DNA of 64,000 nt from Pyropia yezoensis (taxonomy: Eukaryota > Rhodophyta > Bangiophyceae > Bangiales > Bangiaceae), in contig CM020618.1 of the NCBI GenBank assembly GCA_009829735.1, positions 15,048,568-15,112,567 of the forward strand, read 5' to 3'. Shown one piece after another: positions 11,164 to 21,712 of the stretch (the stretch's first letter is position 1; each line of letters opens with the position of its first letter). The position numbers and the translations under genes are program-made. Below the pieces are notes generated by a model that was not told the DNA's origin, made no database searches, and saw only the letters and a list, made by a program, of their open reading frames with translations.

Positions 11164-11635
11164 CACTATTGCAGTTCTCCCAATTTTGGCCGATCCGGAC
11201 AAGAACAAGAACAACAGTCCACTGACCAATGACATGCCTCACAGGATGCCTATTTGACCAATGAGAGCTCCGCATTAGCCTCCATTGTTGTGCAAACAGT
11301 AAGATCTGCGACTGTTCCGGGACTCCAAGCACATGTAGGGGAGAACCCGAGTGGAACAGACACGAAGACAAGCTGGACAACTGTTCCGGAGAGGAACGAG
11401 CCGATGTGGGAGGAATCTTCGGCGATCTCAGCCGAGAGAACAACAATGTTTTGACCAATCAGCGATTGGTAAGAGGCCCACTTTGGCTGCAGCCAATCAT
11501 CTGCTCTGGGCGATCGGGCCCCTAGAGCACGCGATTGGGTCGCCCTCACCTGCCAGCACGCGATTGGCTCACACAGTTGTTCATGCAGTGTTGTTCTTGT
11601 CCGGATCGGCCAAAATTGGGAGAACAGCAATAGTG
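11164..11635. mobile_element. Small non-autonomous inverted-repeat (MITE-like) element
   Basis: The 45-bp segment starting at 11164 (CACTATTGCAGTTCTCCCAA...) recurs in reverse complement ending at 11635, with about one mismatch over the arm. The ~380 bp between the arms is noncoding, lower in GC than its surroundings and contains several CCAAT motifs. Ends beginning CACTA resemble CACTA-superfamily termini, but the flanking bases (GAA and CAG) do not form a clear 3-bp target duplication, so the superfamily is not settled. It lies about 450 bp upstream of the FtsH-like gene and could influence its promoter. Confidence 0.7.
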
Positions 11636-11847
11636 CAGCGTGTACGCCAGGCCACGTGGCCGGTCTCTTCTATCTGAGGCCACTTGGTGGCCACAGGATC
11701 CCGACAGAGCGGCCACACGCGCTCGTTGGCCAGCTTCCACCCCCCTACTGGTTGTATGGAGGTGCCGGTGACTCGTCATTGGCTCATGGGATGATGGTTT
11801 GCACGCGCGTCGCGGGCACTTCGGCGTTGTCTACTTACTGCCTACAG

Positions 11848-11858
11848 TATTAAAAATA
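11848..11858 (+). promoter_or_regulatory. Candidate TATA-like element for the FtsH-like gene
   Basis: An isolated A/T run (TATTAAAAATA) in otherwise GC-rich DNA, 226 bp upstream of the ATG at 12084. Placement is plausible for a TATA-type element with a pyrimidine-rich 5' leader, but nothing else supports it. Confidence 0.3.
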
Positions 11859-12083
11859 CTCCCTCCGCGTCACACGGTCCCAAAGCCCGTGTCAACCCGC
11901 TTCACCCGACGCCTCGGCAACCTTTGACTTGTAGGCTACTGACCATATTGTCTTTGTTACGCCGCTCGCCCTCCTCACACTCGCTGAGTTGGTCCCCCTC
12001 GCCCGACTCGTAGCGCTTCCTTTCTGGCCAGCGCGCACGCCTCCCCTCCCCTCACCTATCCCCTCACCATTGTCAGCGCTACC

Positions 12084-13595
12084 ATGACGTCCCCACGCCC
12101 CCGCGTTGCGGCAGCGGTGCCCGTGGCGGCCGCGTTTGTCCCCTTCGCGCCTGTTGGTGCTCTCGCCACCACTACCGGCCGGCGTGCGTACCACACCGGC
12201 GCTCCCACCCCGCGGCGTATGGGGGCGCCGCTGCCGTCCCGGCGCGCTTGCGTACCCGCCGCCGCCGCGGCCGCCGGCCGCAGGCCGCCGCCGACCATGG
12301 CCCTGGCTGCTGGCGACTCGGCCACGCTGGAAGACGCTGCCGTCGTGGCGGCCATCACCGACGCTGCGGCCGCGGGTCGCTTCCACGACGCTGTCACTGC
12401 GCTGGCGGCGGCTCCACGGCAGCTCCACCTCCCCGCGTCTGCCGCGACGGCGCTCCTTAACGCCGCCGCCGTTGTGCTGCCCTCATCGGCCAAGGCGGTG
12501 GCCGCCACTTCCGCCACGGCGGGGACGCCCACGGCGGGGCCGCCAGACGGGTCGTCGTCGCCGCCACCTGGCGCGACGGCCGCGGACATTGCGGCCTTGT
12601 CAGACAGTGCGGACGTGACGCTCCTTTATGCAGAGCTCCAAGCTCGTGGCCACCTCCCCGCGTTTGGGTGCGCCGCGACGGCCGGGTCACGACCGCTGGT
12701 GCCCAGAGTCGTGGATGCAGCGGACCTGGAGGCGCGGGCGGGCGTGCCCATCGGGGCGCTGGCTCCCCGCCGGTCGACGGCATTTTGGTGGCAGCTAGCA
12801 GGGGTGGGGCTGGTTGTGGGTGTGAATGCTCTCGCAGCCGCGGCGGGGGTGGAGGGTCTGGCCCAGCCGGCGCTGGCGGTCCTCTTTCTCGCCTGGGTGG
12901 CGGACGCGCGGTTGGCGCGGGGGGCTGTGTTTGAAACGCTCTACCGTGCCGTCAAGCCCGAGTACGCTGAGAAGGTACTCAAGCACGAGGCGGGCCATTT
13001 TCTGAGTGCCTACCTGATGGGCTCTCCCGTTCGAGGCTACGTCCTTTCCGCGGCGGACGCACTGAAGGCGGGTATTCCCGGCCAGGCCGGAACCGTTTTT
13101 ACCGATGCTCGCCTCGAGGCGGAGCTGCAGAGGGGAAAGCTCAGTGGCTCTGCGCTGGAGCGCTTTTCCATTGTCCTGATGGCGGGCATCGCGGCTGAGG
13201 CGCTCATGTATGGGCAGGCTGAAGGGGGTGCGTCGGACGAGGCGGTGCTGGTGGGCATCCTGGGCGGCATCAGCCCGCCGTGGCCACCGGCGGCGGTGGT
13301 TAATCATGCGCGGTGGGCTGCGTTAGAGGCCATCCTGCTGCTGCGGCAACACTCCGCGGCGTACGAGGCGCTGGTGGACGCAATGCGTGCCAAGAAACCA
13401 CTCGGTGAGTGCGTGGCCGTCATTGAGCGCCACATGACGGTACCGACGCCGAGGGTAGAGGCGCCGGCGCCGGCGGCGGTGGCACCGCCACCCACCGCCC
13501 AGGACATTGCGGCCACGGAGGAGCGGATGGCGGAGCGGGAGCAGGAGTTGAACGAGCGGCTGGCTAAAATCAACTCCAAGCTTGAGGGCATGTAA
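12084..13595 (+). CDS. ATPase-less FtsH-like (peptidase M41-like) membrane protein, probably plastid-targeted
   Basis: A single-exon protein of 503 aa from ATG 12084. The N-terminal ~70 residues are rich in Ala, Pro, Thr and Arg and poor in acidic residues, like a plastid transit peptide. Hydrophobic segments near residues 232-285 look like one or two membrane spans. The zinc-protease motif HEAGH is at residues 301-305, and a downstream Gly-Ala-Ser-Asp with Asp385 is a candidate third metal ligand. There is no Walker A/B ATPase module, unlike true FtsH at about 600-700 aa. Residues ~480-503 form a charged coiled coil. Plants have comparable ATPase-less FtsH-like proteins in chloroplasts. The intact motif is compatible with an active protease, but activity cannot be inferred from sequence alone. 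Confidence 0.85.
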   Translation: MTSPRPRVAAAVPVAAAFVPFAPVGALATTTGRRAYHTGAPTPRRMGAPLPSRRACVPAAAAAAGRRPPPTMALAAGDSATLEDAAVVAAITDAAAAGRFHDAVTALAAAPRQLHLPASAATALLNAAAVVLPSSAKAVAATSATAGTPTAGPPDGSSSPPPGATAADIAALSDSADVTLLYAELQARGHLPAFGCAATAGSRPLVPRVVDAADLEARAGVPIGALAPRRSTAFWWQLAGVGLVVGVNALAAAAGVEGLAQPALAVLFLAWVADARLARGAVFETLYRAVKPEYAEKVLKHEAGHFLSAYLMGSPVRGYVLSAADALKAGIPGQAGTVFTDARLEAELQRGKLSGSALERFSIVLMAGIAAEALMYGQAEGGASDEAVLVGILGGISPPWPPAAVVNHARWAALEAILLLRQHSAAYEALVDAMRAKKPLGECVAVIERHMTVPTPRVEAPAPAAVAPPPTAQDIAATEERMAEREQELNERLAKINSKLEGM

Positions 13596-15469
13596 GGGGG
13601 GCCGGGGCCCTGGGGGTGGGGAGCCAAACGAGGTCGAGGCGGGTTGCGCAGTGGAACGTAGTTGTGATAACATTGCATAGCCGCGGGAAAACGGCAACCG
13701 CCACTGCAGTGCCCAGCTTGCCCGTCCTGAACGGACTCGGCACCGTCGACCAGCCCCGGTGGCCATGCGCGGCCGGCTCTCGGTAAGGAGCTTTGATGCC
13801 CTTCAGTCGATGTGGACCAAGCACATGGAGCGTCTTGTACACAAAGTGGGGATCAGGATGGCCTGCACCTCGACGCCATCCATGCTGTGGGGTGCGGTGA
13901 GGAGGGGTAAGGAAGGTGGGAGCAGCTAGCCTCAACATGGGCTCGTTCCTCCGCCGAGGCGCTAGGTCCTTCTCCCCGACGACCGACAGTTCGCTGTAGA
14001 GGATGGTGGTGCCGCTGGCCGCCCAGTCTTTTTGCAATACACCCAGACACTGGGCACGGCGCCGTCTGGAAAGTCAAGTTCTCCTTTTCTCTCGGCTCCA
14101 ACGAGCGTGGCGGCACCGCAATGACGGGCAGCAGACACAGTAGCCATGCCAGGGGAGCAACGGCGGGGCTCTATGCTGTCGTCTCGCCTATTGTCGCATC
14201 CGCTGCTGGCACTCTGCTCCTTATTCTCGACTCGACATCCTCGACCAGAAACGTCTGACGCGATGCCCACATCCGGCTTAAAAAAGCGCTCCATGTCTCG
14301 CAGGGCTCCACGTTTTTGCCTGTCCCATGTCAGTGCTGGGCGTCCTGGCAAGCCTGACCCACTCCTCGTGTATGTATGAACGTACTCCACCTCTTTCTTC
14401 CATCGTTGCACCCCCCCCCGTCAACTCTCAGTCGATCAGCGCTGCCGCTCCCGGAAACTCCCCTGTCTCCGGCCGAGTGGGTGGAGGTGCAGTCATGAGG
14501 GCATGCAAAGCGCCTGCTGGAGCTCGGAGGGACAGGACCACGGCTGGTACCAGCTGGCAGCATGTCTGGATGTCCGGATGCGTGTGGGCGGAATACTCCT
14601 TGCTTGGTCTCTTGCCCGAATCTTGTGAGCTAGCCTAATATTCGGGGCGCGCTGTGCGCCACACGTTGGGGTGCTTTCACTTGCTCGCCCTTTGCATGAG
14701 GCATGACCTGTGGCACCGTCATTGCTGTCACTCATGAGCCCTGCACGGGATATGAGTGGCACCTGCGAGGGGGAATTACTTCTCTTTTCTATGTACAGTC
14801 TTTCTCCTTTGTTGAGCACCCTTTGTGGCGACCGTAAGCCCAAGAAAAGTAATTTGATTTCGCCCTCTGATTGGTCGGTAACAACGATCGATTGCTGACA
14901 CATACGTTGATCGCACCGTAGAGGTCGGTCGACCTGCATTGGTTACTAGACACCGTGCCCAACAAAGGATGTCACAGCAATGGAGAAGGACTGTATGGCC
15001 AAGAGAGCGCCACTCCCAAGTCCAGGTGCCTGTCGACGCGTGGCCCGCGGCCATGGCCCGCCGCCGTGACAGCATCAGGTGGACGCGTGCTGGTCCACAC
15101 ACCGGGCTCAGACGCAAAAGGGCTTGTTTTGGCCACTGCGTCGACTGTGGCTCGACGCGACACCCAACCCGCCTCCCTCACCATCCTGCCGTCCGCTGCG
15201 CATCCCCCGTACATACATGCGCTCTTCCCCCCTCGACACATAGCTGCCTAGCCCTTCCCCGCTCGCCGCGAAAACGATCGTTTTCCCCCTGCACGTCTTG
15301 GTCTCCGACGCACCAGGCACGACGGCGGGGGACAGCGCCATTGGCCGTCGCCGGCCCGAGGCGCGCTCGGCGGCCTCTAGTGCCGTCGTCCATACGGAGC
15401 TGAACCGGCATCAATATCGCACGACTGCGAAACGAGCACGCTCTTAGCCTCTGGGGGAAAGCCAGCCTG
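13596..15469. other. Intergenic stretch, no supported gene
   Basis: About 1.9 kb between two tandemly oriented genes. It contains only short overlapping ORFs without motifs and is somewhat less GC-rich near 14.6-14.9 kb. I see no RNA gene or repeat. Confidence 0.45.
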
Positions 15470-17500
15470 ATGGCACCCTTTTATGGTGCCTCTGCGCTGG
15501 ACTCGGATGCGGCCGCGTCGCTGATATCAGACCGTGGTGGGCCCTTTTGTCTGCTCCCTGACGCTGAGCAGCGGGCCCTGGGGGGGGGTACGATCCGGTC
15601 GCCCCCGTCGGGGGTGTCCCAGTGGGTGCGCCATGGGGTGGTGAATGGGTCGCCCGACGGGTCGGCGCCCGGCTCGTCGTCGTGCCTGTCGCGGCCCCTC
15701 AAGTTTACCCTCCGCCCGCCGACGGTTATGTGCCCGGATGGCCGCCAGTGTGTCAATGATGCGGTTGCGGAGGTGTGGGCGCGTGGCGGTGGCGCCTCGT
15801 GGCTGCCCGGCGCGCCGGCGGTCAACTATTCCCCCGCCGCGGGGGGGTGCTTTGCGTTGGCCACCGCCGACGGGGGCCCCCTGAGTGATGCGGCCCTGTC
15901 AGCGGCACTGGACTCGATTGAGTCTGCCGCGCTGGACGCGTGCGTGTCGCGCCATCTGGTGGAGGGTGGGGATGACCGCCTGCATCTGACCGACGAAGGG
16001 GTCAACCGGTACTTTTGTGCGCCCGTGGCGCCCCCCCGTGACACCATCCTCCGTGGCGCGTGCACGTGCTCACCCCCCACCCCGGCCGGGTGGCATTCCG
16101 CGTGTGGGCTTCTGCGGGACCTGTGGACGGGGTGCACCACGTTTGAGCAGGCCACCCTGTCCATCCGCGACCGCCTACCCGCCGCCCTCGGCCTGGAGCC
16201 CCACATGCTGCCGCCCGCAGAGCGCGATGTGCAGGTGGTGCTCCACCCGAGCGGCTCTGACGCGGAGCTAGTGCCGCTGGCGATTGCCGAGGCGCGGGCG
16301 GCGGAGGCGGGTTGCGGTCGGGTAGTCAACATTATTGCGGCTGCTGGGGAGGTGGGGTCGGGAACTGCTCCGGCGGCGGGCGGCCGCCACTTCTCGGCCT
16401 TTCCCCCCGTTGGCGAACGCGTGCTTCTGGATGGGGTGGCCGCGGGCTTTTCCTCGAACACCACCGTCGTGGAGCTGCCGCCCCGGGGCGCCAATGGGCA
16501 GGTACTCGGCGACTATGACGAACGCTTTGTGGCGGCGGTGGACGCGGCAGAGGCGGCGGCGGTCGAAGCGGCCGAGGCGCCCCCCTTCTTTGTGCTCCAC
16601 GCGGTGGACGGTTCCAAGACAGGCCTCCGTGTGCCGAGTGTGTCGGTAATGGACCAGCTGCGCACCCGCCTGGGGCCCCGCGTCCTCCTTGTCCTCGATG
16701 CCTGCCAATGCCGGTCCGACGCGGCGGAGCTGGCGTGGTACCTTGGCCGTGGCGCCGTCGTGCTGGTGACGGCGTCCAAGTTCTTTGCGGCGCCTGGTTT
16801 TTGTGGCGCCGTGCTGGTGCCTCCGTCGGCTGCGGGTCCTCTGTCGACGGGGCCGAGCGAGGCCATCCCGCGGGGCTTCCGCGACTATCTTACGTGCTCC
16901 GAGGTGCCCCACTCGATGCCGTCGCTTCGGCAAGCGTTGCCAACGGGCCCCAACAATGTGGGCCTCCTCCTCCGCTGGGAGTGTGGCCTCACTGAGATGG
17001 AGCTGTACGCCAAGCAGCGGTCGTGTCTGGACGCTCCCATCCGCACCTGGATCCACCGCGTCAAGCAGCTGGTCCGCCTGCGTGCACCTCGGCTGTCGCT
17101 CCTCGACGAGGTGGACGAATGCGCGGTGGCGGCGGGCACCACGGGCGTCACGCGTGTGGGCGGCGTCAATACGATTGTGTCAGTCAAGTTCCTGTCGGGC
17201 TGCGGGGAGGGCCTGCTCACCGCGGTGGACCTCCGCAAGCTCCACCGGTACCTCACTCGCGATGCGTCAGCCGCTCTGCCGCCGTCTGCCACACCAGAGG
17301 AGCGCGCTGCTGTGACCCACGTTTGCATGGTTGGTCAGCCCGTCAAGCTGGGGCCGTATGGCGTGCTGCGTCTGGCCATGAGTGCGCCGCTGGCGCGCAA
17401 GATTGCCACTGCGGCGGGGCTCGAAGAGGCGCTGCAGCAGGACGCGATTGTGCTGGACAAGATGGTGATCCTCGGGCGGTACTGCGACGTCCTGGCTTAG
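15470..17500 (+). CDS. PLP-dependent (fold-type I) transferase-like protein
   Basis: A single-exon protein of 676 aa from ATG 15470. The middle third reads as a fold-type-I pyridoxal-phosphate enzyme. There is a Ser-Gly-Ser-Asp cofactor-loop-like motif (~residues 262-266), a Val-Leu-Asp-Ala segment with Asp410 placed to bind the pyridine nitrogen, and Thr-Ala-Ser-Lys with Lys437 as the candidate Schiff-base lysine, followed by Phe-Phe-Ala-Ala-Pro-Gly-Phe. The first ~230 residues include several Cys residues and resemble no module I know. The C-terminal ~200 residues look like the small domain. The reaction is unknown; cysteine-desulfurase-like or other class-V-like activity is possible but unproven. 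The gene is convergent with the ERGIC3 gene. Confidence 0.75.
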   Translation: MAPFYGASALDSDAAASLISDRGGPFCLLPDAEQRALGGGTIRSPPSGVSQWVRHGVVNGSPDGSAPGSSSCLSRPLKFTLRPPTVMCPDGRQCVNDAVAEVWARGGGASWLPGAPAVNYSPAAGGCFALATADGGPLSDAALSAALDSIESAALDACVSRHLVEGGDDRLHLTDEGVNRYFCAPVAPPRDTILRGACTCSPPTPAGWHSACGLLRDLWTGCTTFEQATLSIRDRLPAALGLEPHMLPPAERDVQVVLHPSGSDAELVPLAIAEARAAEAGCGRVVNIIAAAGEVGSGTAPAAGGRHFSAFPPVGERVLLDGVAAGFSSNTTVVELPPRGANGQVLGDYDERFVAAVDAAEAAAVEAAEAPPFFVLHAVDGSKTGLRVPSVSVMDQLRTRLGPRVLLVLDACQCRSDAAELAWYLGRGAVVLVTASKFFAAPGFCGAVLVPPSAAGPLSTGPSEAIPRGFRDYLTCSEVPHSMPSLRQALPTGPNNVGLLLRWECGLTEMELYAKQRSCLDAPIRTWIHRVKQLVRLRAPRLSLLDEVDECAVAAGTTGVTRVGGVNTIVSVKFLSGCGEGLLTAVDLRKLHRYLTRDASAALPPSATPEERAAVTHVCMVGQPVKLGPYGVLRLAMSAPLARKIATAAGLEEALQQDAIVLDKMVILGRYCDVLA

Positions 17501-18088
17501 TTGACGCTCGTGACTTCGCGAACTGTTGCCGGGGGTTGCGTGTTTATTTGTTCCCTGGGCTTCCCCCCCCCTCCTTTGTTTTCTTGTTTGTTATTGTACC
17601 TTGCCATTGTGGAGGTGGCTGCTGTGGTGCTATTGACCCGCCTCATATGGGCAGGTCTTGCTGTGGCTCTGTTGTTGTTTTTTTCCTCCCTCGTGTCTAG
17701 TCGGTGTAGCGGAGGGTGCCTGCGCCCGTTTGGCCACGTCGCCTTGCTGCTCGCGCTGCCGCTAGTGGAGCGCTTGACACTCTACACACAACGGCAGTGG
17801 CTGCCCGCGTTGCGCTCGTGCTCTGCCGGCCTGTGGGGGGCCTGCCAAGCATAGACCCGGCGACTGCAGGTGTCTTCATACTATTCCAGTGACCGTCCGC
17901 CGCGACCACGGCCACGACAACGGGACAGACGGCGCTCGGAGATAGCCAGGGCGACCACGCACGGTGGGTGCTCTTGGTGCGTGGACCGGCACTGGGTGGG
18001 GCTCCTGTTGTTTGCTTCTCCGACTCTGTGTGTCGCTGGCCACTGGCAGGGGTGGGCCAGACCGTGAACGCCGTGCGTGCGCCTTGTT
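17501..18088. other. Probable 3' UTR and intergenic spacer
   Basis: A T/G-rich stretch after the PLP gene stop. A 117-codon frame follows immediately (17501-17854) and is hydrophobic, but it has no credible ATG or motif. I read it as 3' UTR. Confidence 0.45.
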
Positions 18089-18636
18089 GGCTGGCTGCCG
18101 CTGTTGATAAGTGACTGGTTGCCTCAGGGGGGGGGTAGCCGACGGCGCTGCTTTGTATGTTCCCCCTTCGGCTCCCAGCAGAGCTGCGTGCAGAGACGAT
18201 GGGAGAACGAGCCTCACATGCTCTTCCTCAGGGAGCGCTGGTCTACACAAATGACGAGGAAAACGCTGTTGTTGTAGGCGAATGGCTCTCAGGAGATACA
18301 TTCTGACAAGATGGGGAACTGTGGCCGCCTGGAGGTGGGCTTTTATCGTGGCTCGCACGCGGCTGGCTGCCGCTCTTGATCAGTGACTGGTTGCCCCAGG
18401 GTTTTGTGATCGACGTCGCTGTGTTATATTTTCCCCCTTCGGTTCCCAGCTGAGCTGCGTGCAGCGTGAGGACGATGGGAGAACGAGCCTCACAATCTCT
18501 TCCTCAGGGAGCGCTGGTCTACACAAATGACGAGGAAAACGCTGTTGTTGTAGGCGAATGGCTCTCAGGAGAAACATACTGGCAAGAATGGGACCGGTCG
18601 CCACCTAAAGGAGGGGTTTTATCGTGGCTCGCACGC
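18089..18636. repeat. Two-copy tandem duplication, about 272-276 bp per copy
   Basis: Copy 1 is 18089-18360 and copy 2 is 18361-18636. They align end to end with scattered substitutions and small indels, and the central ~100 bp (18231-18295 versus 18505-18569) is almost identical. The pair sits between the convergent PLP and ERGIC3 genes, ending 40 bp from the ERGIC3 stop codon, so it probably lies in the ERGIC3 3' UTR or terminator region. Both strands hold short ORFs across it, but none is convincing. Confidence 0.85.
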
Positions 18637-18676
18637 ATCGATGCCCATGCAGAAAGCGTGCGGGAAAGAGTTTTTT

Positions 18677-20791
18677 CTAAATGTGCTTGCCCAGACCCCT
18701 CTTCTCTCTCAGCACGCGGGCACCATGGAATATGCCCATATCCACCATGCCAGCCATAGCCCACACGCCGCCCACAATGGCAGACAGCTGAACGAGGAAG
18801 TGAGGAAAGGAGCGACGCTTGTCCTCGTACTCGACACGAAGGGGGGAGAGCTCATAGAAAACAAACACACCAGGAAGCAGCTGCCCGTCCTTGTTCGGAT
18901 CGCTCGGCCTGAAGAATTCTGTCACAGAGTACTGTTACAGAGAACAGAGGAACAGAGAAAAGAGCAAAGAGGGGGGCAAACCACGTGCGACAAACGGGGG
19001 CAATCGCAAGAGTAAAAAAACTGCACGACGCATACACCCGTCTGAACCAAGACGATAGTAGCCATCGACCAACCGAAACAGAAGGAAAAACAAGCGTCGG
19101 ACAGCACGTGCGAGAGAGCGCCAAAGATAAGCTGAGTTGTGCATACCTGGTTGGTTTTGAGGGGCCGTCCCCGAGTCTTCTTGTACGTCGTCGGCACAAG
19201 CTTAATGAAGTACTCGTGCTGTCCCATCGACTGCTCAGCGGGAGCAGACTTGACCGTTCCGTCCAAAGGGTTCTTCTGACCCGGGTAGGCCGCGCCAAAC
19301 GATAGCGACCGAATCGTATGGCTGAGGTCCAGCTGCCTGTTGCGGAAGACGCTCATGTCGTGAAGATTGTGCCCTTTCCAAGCCACACTGTGGCCTGGCG
19401 TCTGTCGGTAGAAAAAAAAAAGAAACATCACACCAATGGGTGAGGGCATCCAAAACCCATTGCAGAACGCGGTCAGAAATGCCGCACCAGAAAGCATAAG
19501 TGCACCAAAGCAAACGCACACACCAAGGTACACGCCCACACCACGGCACGCGCCCAGACGATGAACACTGAGGGCAGATACAACCACTCGAAAAAACGAA
19601 AGCACAGGCCCACAGCGCAAACCCATGGCGTACCAAGTGGAACTTGCCCGACAGTTTCAGCACCTCGATGTAGCCTTTGACGTTACAGCCTTCAGTTGGA
19701 TCGTATTCCGCGGAGGCCAGCGTCTTCACGCCCTCCCTCGCGCACTGCTCGACCCCGTCGAGGTCGGTCAGCAGCCAGCCACGCTTCTCATAGGCCTCTT
19801 TCACGTCGTTGCACGTATTGCAACAGGTTGTCTGCGACACCGTCAAGGAAAGAAAACGGGACAGCGCAACACCACACCCAGACCGCCACATACAATATTG
19901 GTGAGTGAGCACAAACCAAACTGGGGAGCAAGCACCCAGTCAACCAGTACTGACAGTGACCAATACGAGCAAAACCAACTCTGGTACACCTCCCAGTTGC
20001 CTCAACATGAGCACATGAAGCCATACGTACATCCGGTGCTGCACCATAGCAGCTGCCGCAGTAACCAGGCGGGAGCTCAGCCTGCTTGACAGCTGGCACC
20101 GCTTGCCTCACTGGGTTGCGCTCCACGCGCTTCTTCTTGTCCCCGCGAATGACTGTCCCAGACAGGTCCAACCGAGTCTTGTACATGTGGTTTGTAATCT
20201 CCAGCTGCATGTTGCCAGACTCTGCCATAACCCAAGACAAGGCACATCCACCGGCAAGGGAAAGTAACACACAGCACAGAAGAGACAAATGCACAGGCCG
20301 AAAATAATATGTGTCAGATATCTCTCCATCAGCGAAGGCAACATACGCACTCACTCCCTAGCACAACCCCCCCTGTCCCGAGTAGGCACCAGTCCGCCTT
20401 CGCATGAACATCCCGCCAGCGCACACCCGGCCGTTCGCCGCTGGCCTACTGTGGATGAGATAGCTGATGGTGGAGCAATGGGCGCTGCGTGTGGGGGCAC
20501 TGGCGTACCGTCTAGAGCGTCCACGCCAATCACGTCGCAGTTTAACCGAGGAAAGTCGACGTTGATGTAGATCCTCAGCGTCTCATTTCGCACATCATCG
20601 ACCGAGATGTTGACAGTACGCTCCGCGCTGAGAAAGGTAGACGTTTCGGACAGGACCAGAACGGCGATGATGAGGAGTGCTGCGACCGACACGAAGCCCC
20701 CACTGGCCGTCTTCACACGAAAGTCATCGAGGGTCTTGGGGAAGGCGTCCGCAGAGCGGACGCGGCGGCTCACGGAGCGCAACACATCCAT
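18677..20791 (-). CDS. ERGIC3: ERGIC3/Erv46-type COPII cargo receptor, five exons
   Basis: The exons, in minus order, are 20791-20509, 20221-20031, 19831-19634, 19401-19147 and 18931-18677. All introns are GT-AG with donors such as GTACGC and GTACGT, and exon phases are consistent throughout, giving 393 aa (the family is about 380). The N-terminus carries the family signature (AFPKTLDDFRVKT), then a membrane span near residues 22-45. The lumenal domain has the conserved CGSCYG and CCNTC cysteine motifs across the exon 2/3 junction. Exon 4 has the HDMSVF and YFIKLVPT motifs. Exon 5 has the LPGVFVFYELSP motif, a second membrane span and a basic cytosolic tail. By family it cycles between ER and Golgi with Erv41/ERGIC2 to retrieve or export cargo. 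The gene looks complete and functional. Confidence 0.95.
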
Positions 20792-21032
20792 GGGGCCCTC
20801 CCTCCCCCCGGGGACCAGACGCGGCCCAGCCGAGAGGGATACCGCACCAGCAAAAAAAAGGTGAGGTGGAGGGGCGCGACCAAAAGGCAAAAGGCGAGCA
20901 GGAGAGACCTCAAAGGAGGGCGCCTGGGGCGAGAGTCACCAGCGGGGCACGCCGCTGCGCCGGGGCGAGGAAAAGGTCGCGAGGAGGCGCGCGGCCGGCA
21001 AACCAGAAAGACAGGGGTTGGCGCGCGGTCCA

Positions 21033-21186
21033 GCGCAGTGGGTCTAAGACCGAGTACCTACATTTCCGTGCAAGATGGCCTTTACGGCCTCTGTGGGAGG
21101 GTCGGCTTCTGTAAGCAGGCCCTCACGACCCCCTGAGGGCCGTCTTGCACGGAAATGTAGGTACTCGGTTTTAGACCCACTGCGCA
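21033..21186. repeat. Long near-perfect hairpin (48-bp arms)
   Basis: 21033-21080 and 21139-21186 are reverse complements over 48 bp with two mismatches, enclosing a 58-bp loop. The hairpin lies between the ERGIC3 start (20791) and the 3' end of the oxidase-like gene (21713), both on the minus strand. It could be a minimal foldback transposon or a transcribed small-RNA precursor. Confidence 0.85.
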
Positions 21187-21712
21187 GGGGGACGGCAGCA
21201 AACGAGACAACGTGCTGGCTGGCGCTGGCGGTCACGAAAGACTTAATGAGGATTTACCAGTAGCGACGGGATGGGTCGAGGATCAGGTCCTGTCAGCAGG
21301 CAATGAGCGCGCACGCAGAAGCGCTAAACGTAGCTGGCAGACCCCGCCCATAAATGTGCATCGCCCAGCCACTATTGACCACACGGCAGCAGCCCCACGG
21401 CTTGCCCCATCACACTTTTGGTCTCCCTCAGCGCGACCGTGCGACTCCATGCTTTCGCCCCCTATACGAAGGACGCCCGGCCAATACCTAATTGAACATG
21501 CCTCGTCAGGCGTAAACTGGTGGCAAGTGCTACGGGGACTCGCCACTGCCACTGCCGTCACAGCCGCCACCTCCGACGAACAACAGCCCTCCCCTACATC
21601 TGCCTCAACATAACCGCTGCAGTCAGGCGCCAACTTGAGCTCAGGTGGCTGGTCCCCTGGGCAATGCGCCCACCGCCTCCCCATCGACCACCCCACCCCC
21701 GATGCCCGAACT

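Noticed and set aside
17501-17854. Hydrophobic 117-codon frame directly after the PLP gene
   Set aside because: Starts without a credible ATG and lies in T-rich 3' UTR-like sequence.
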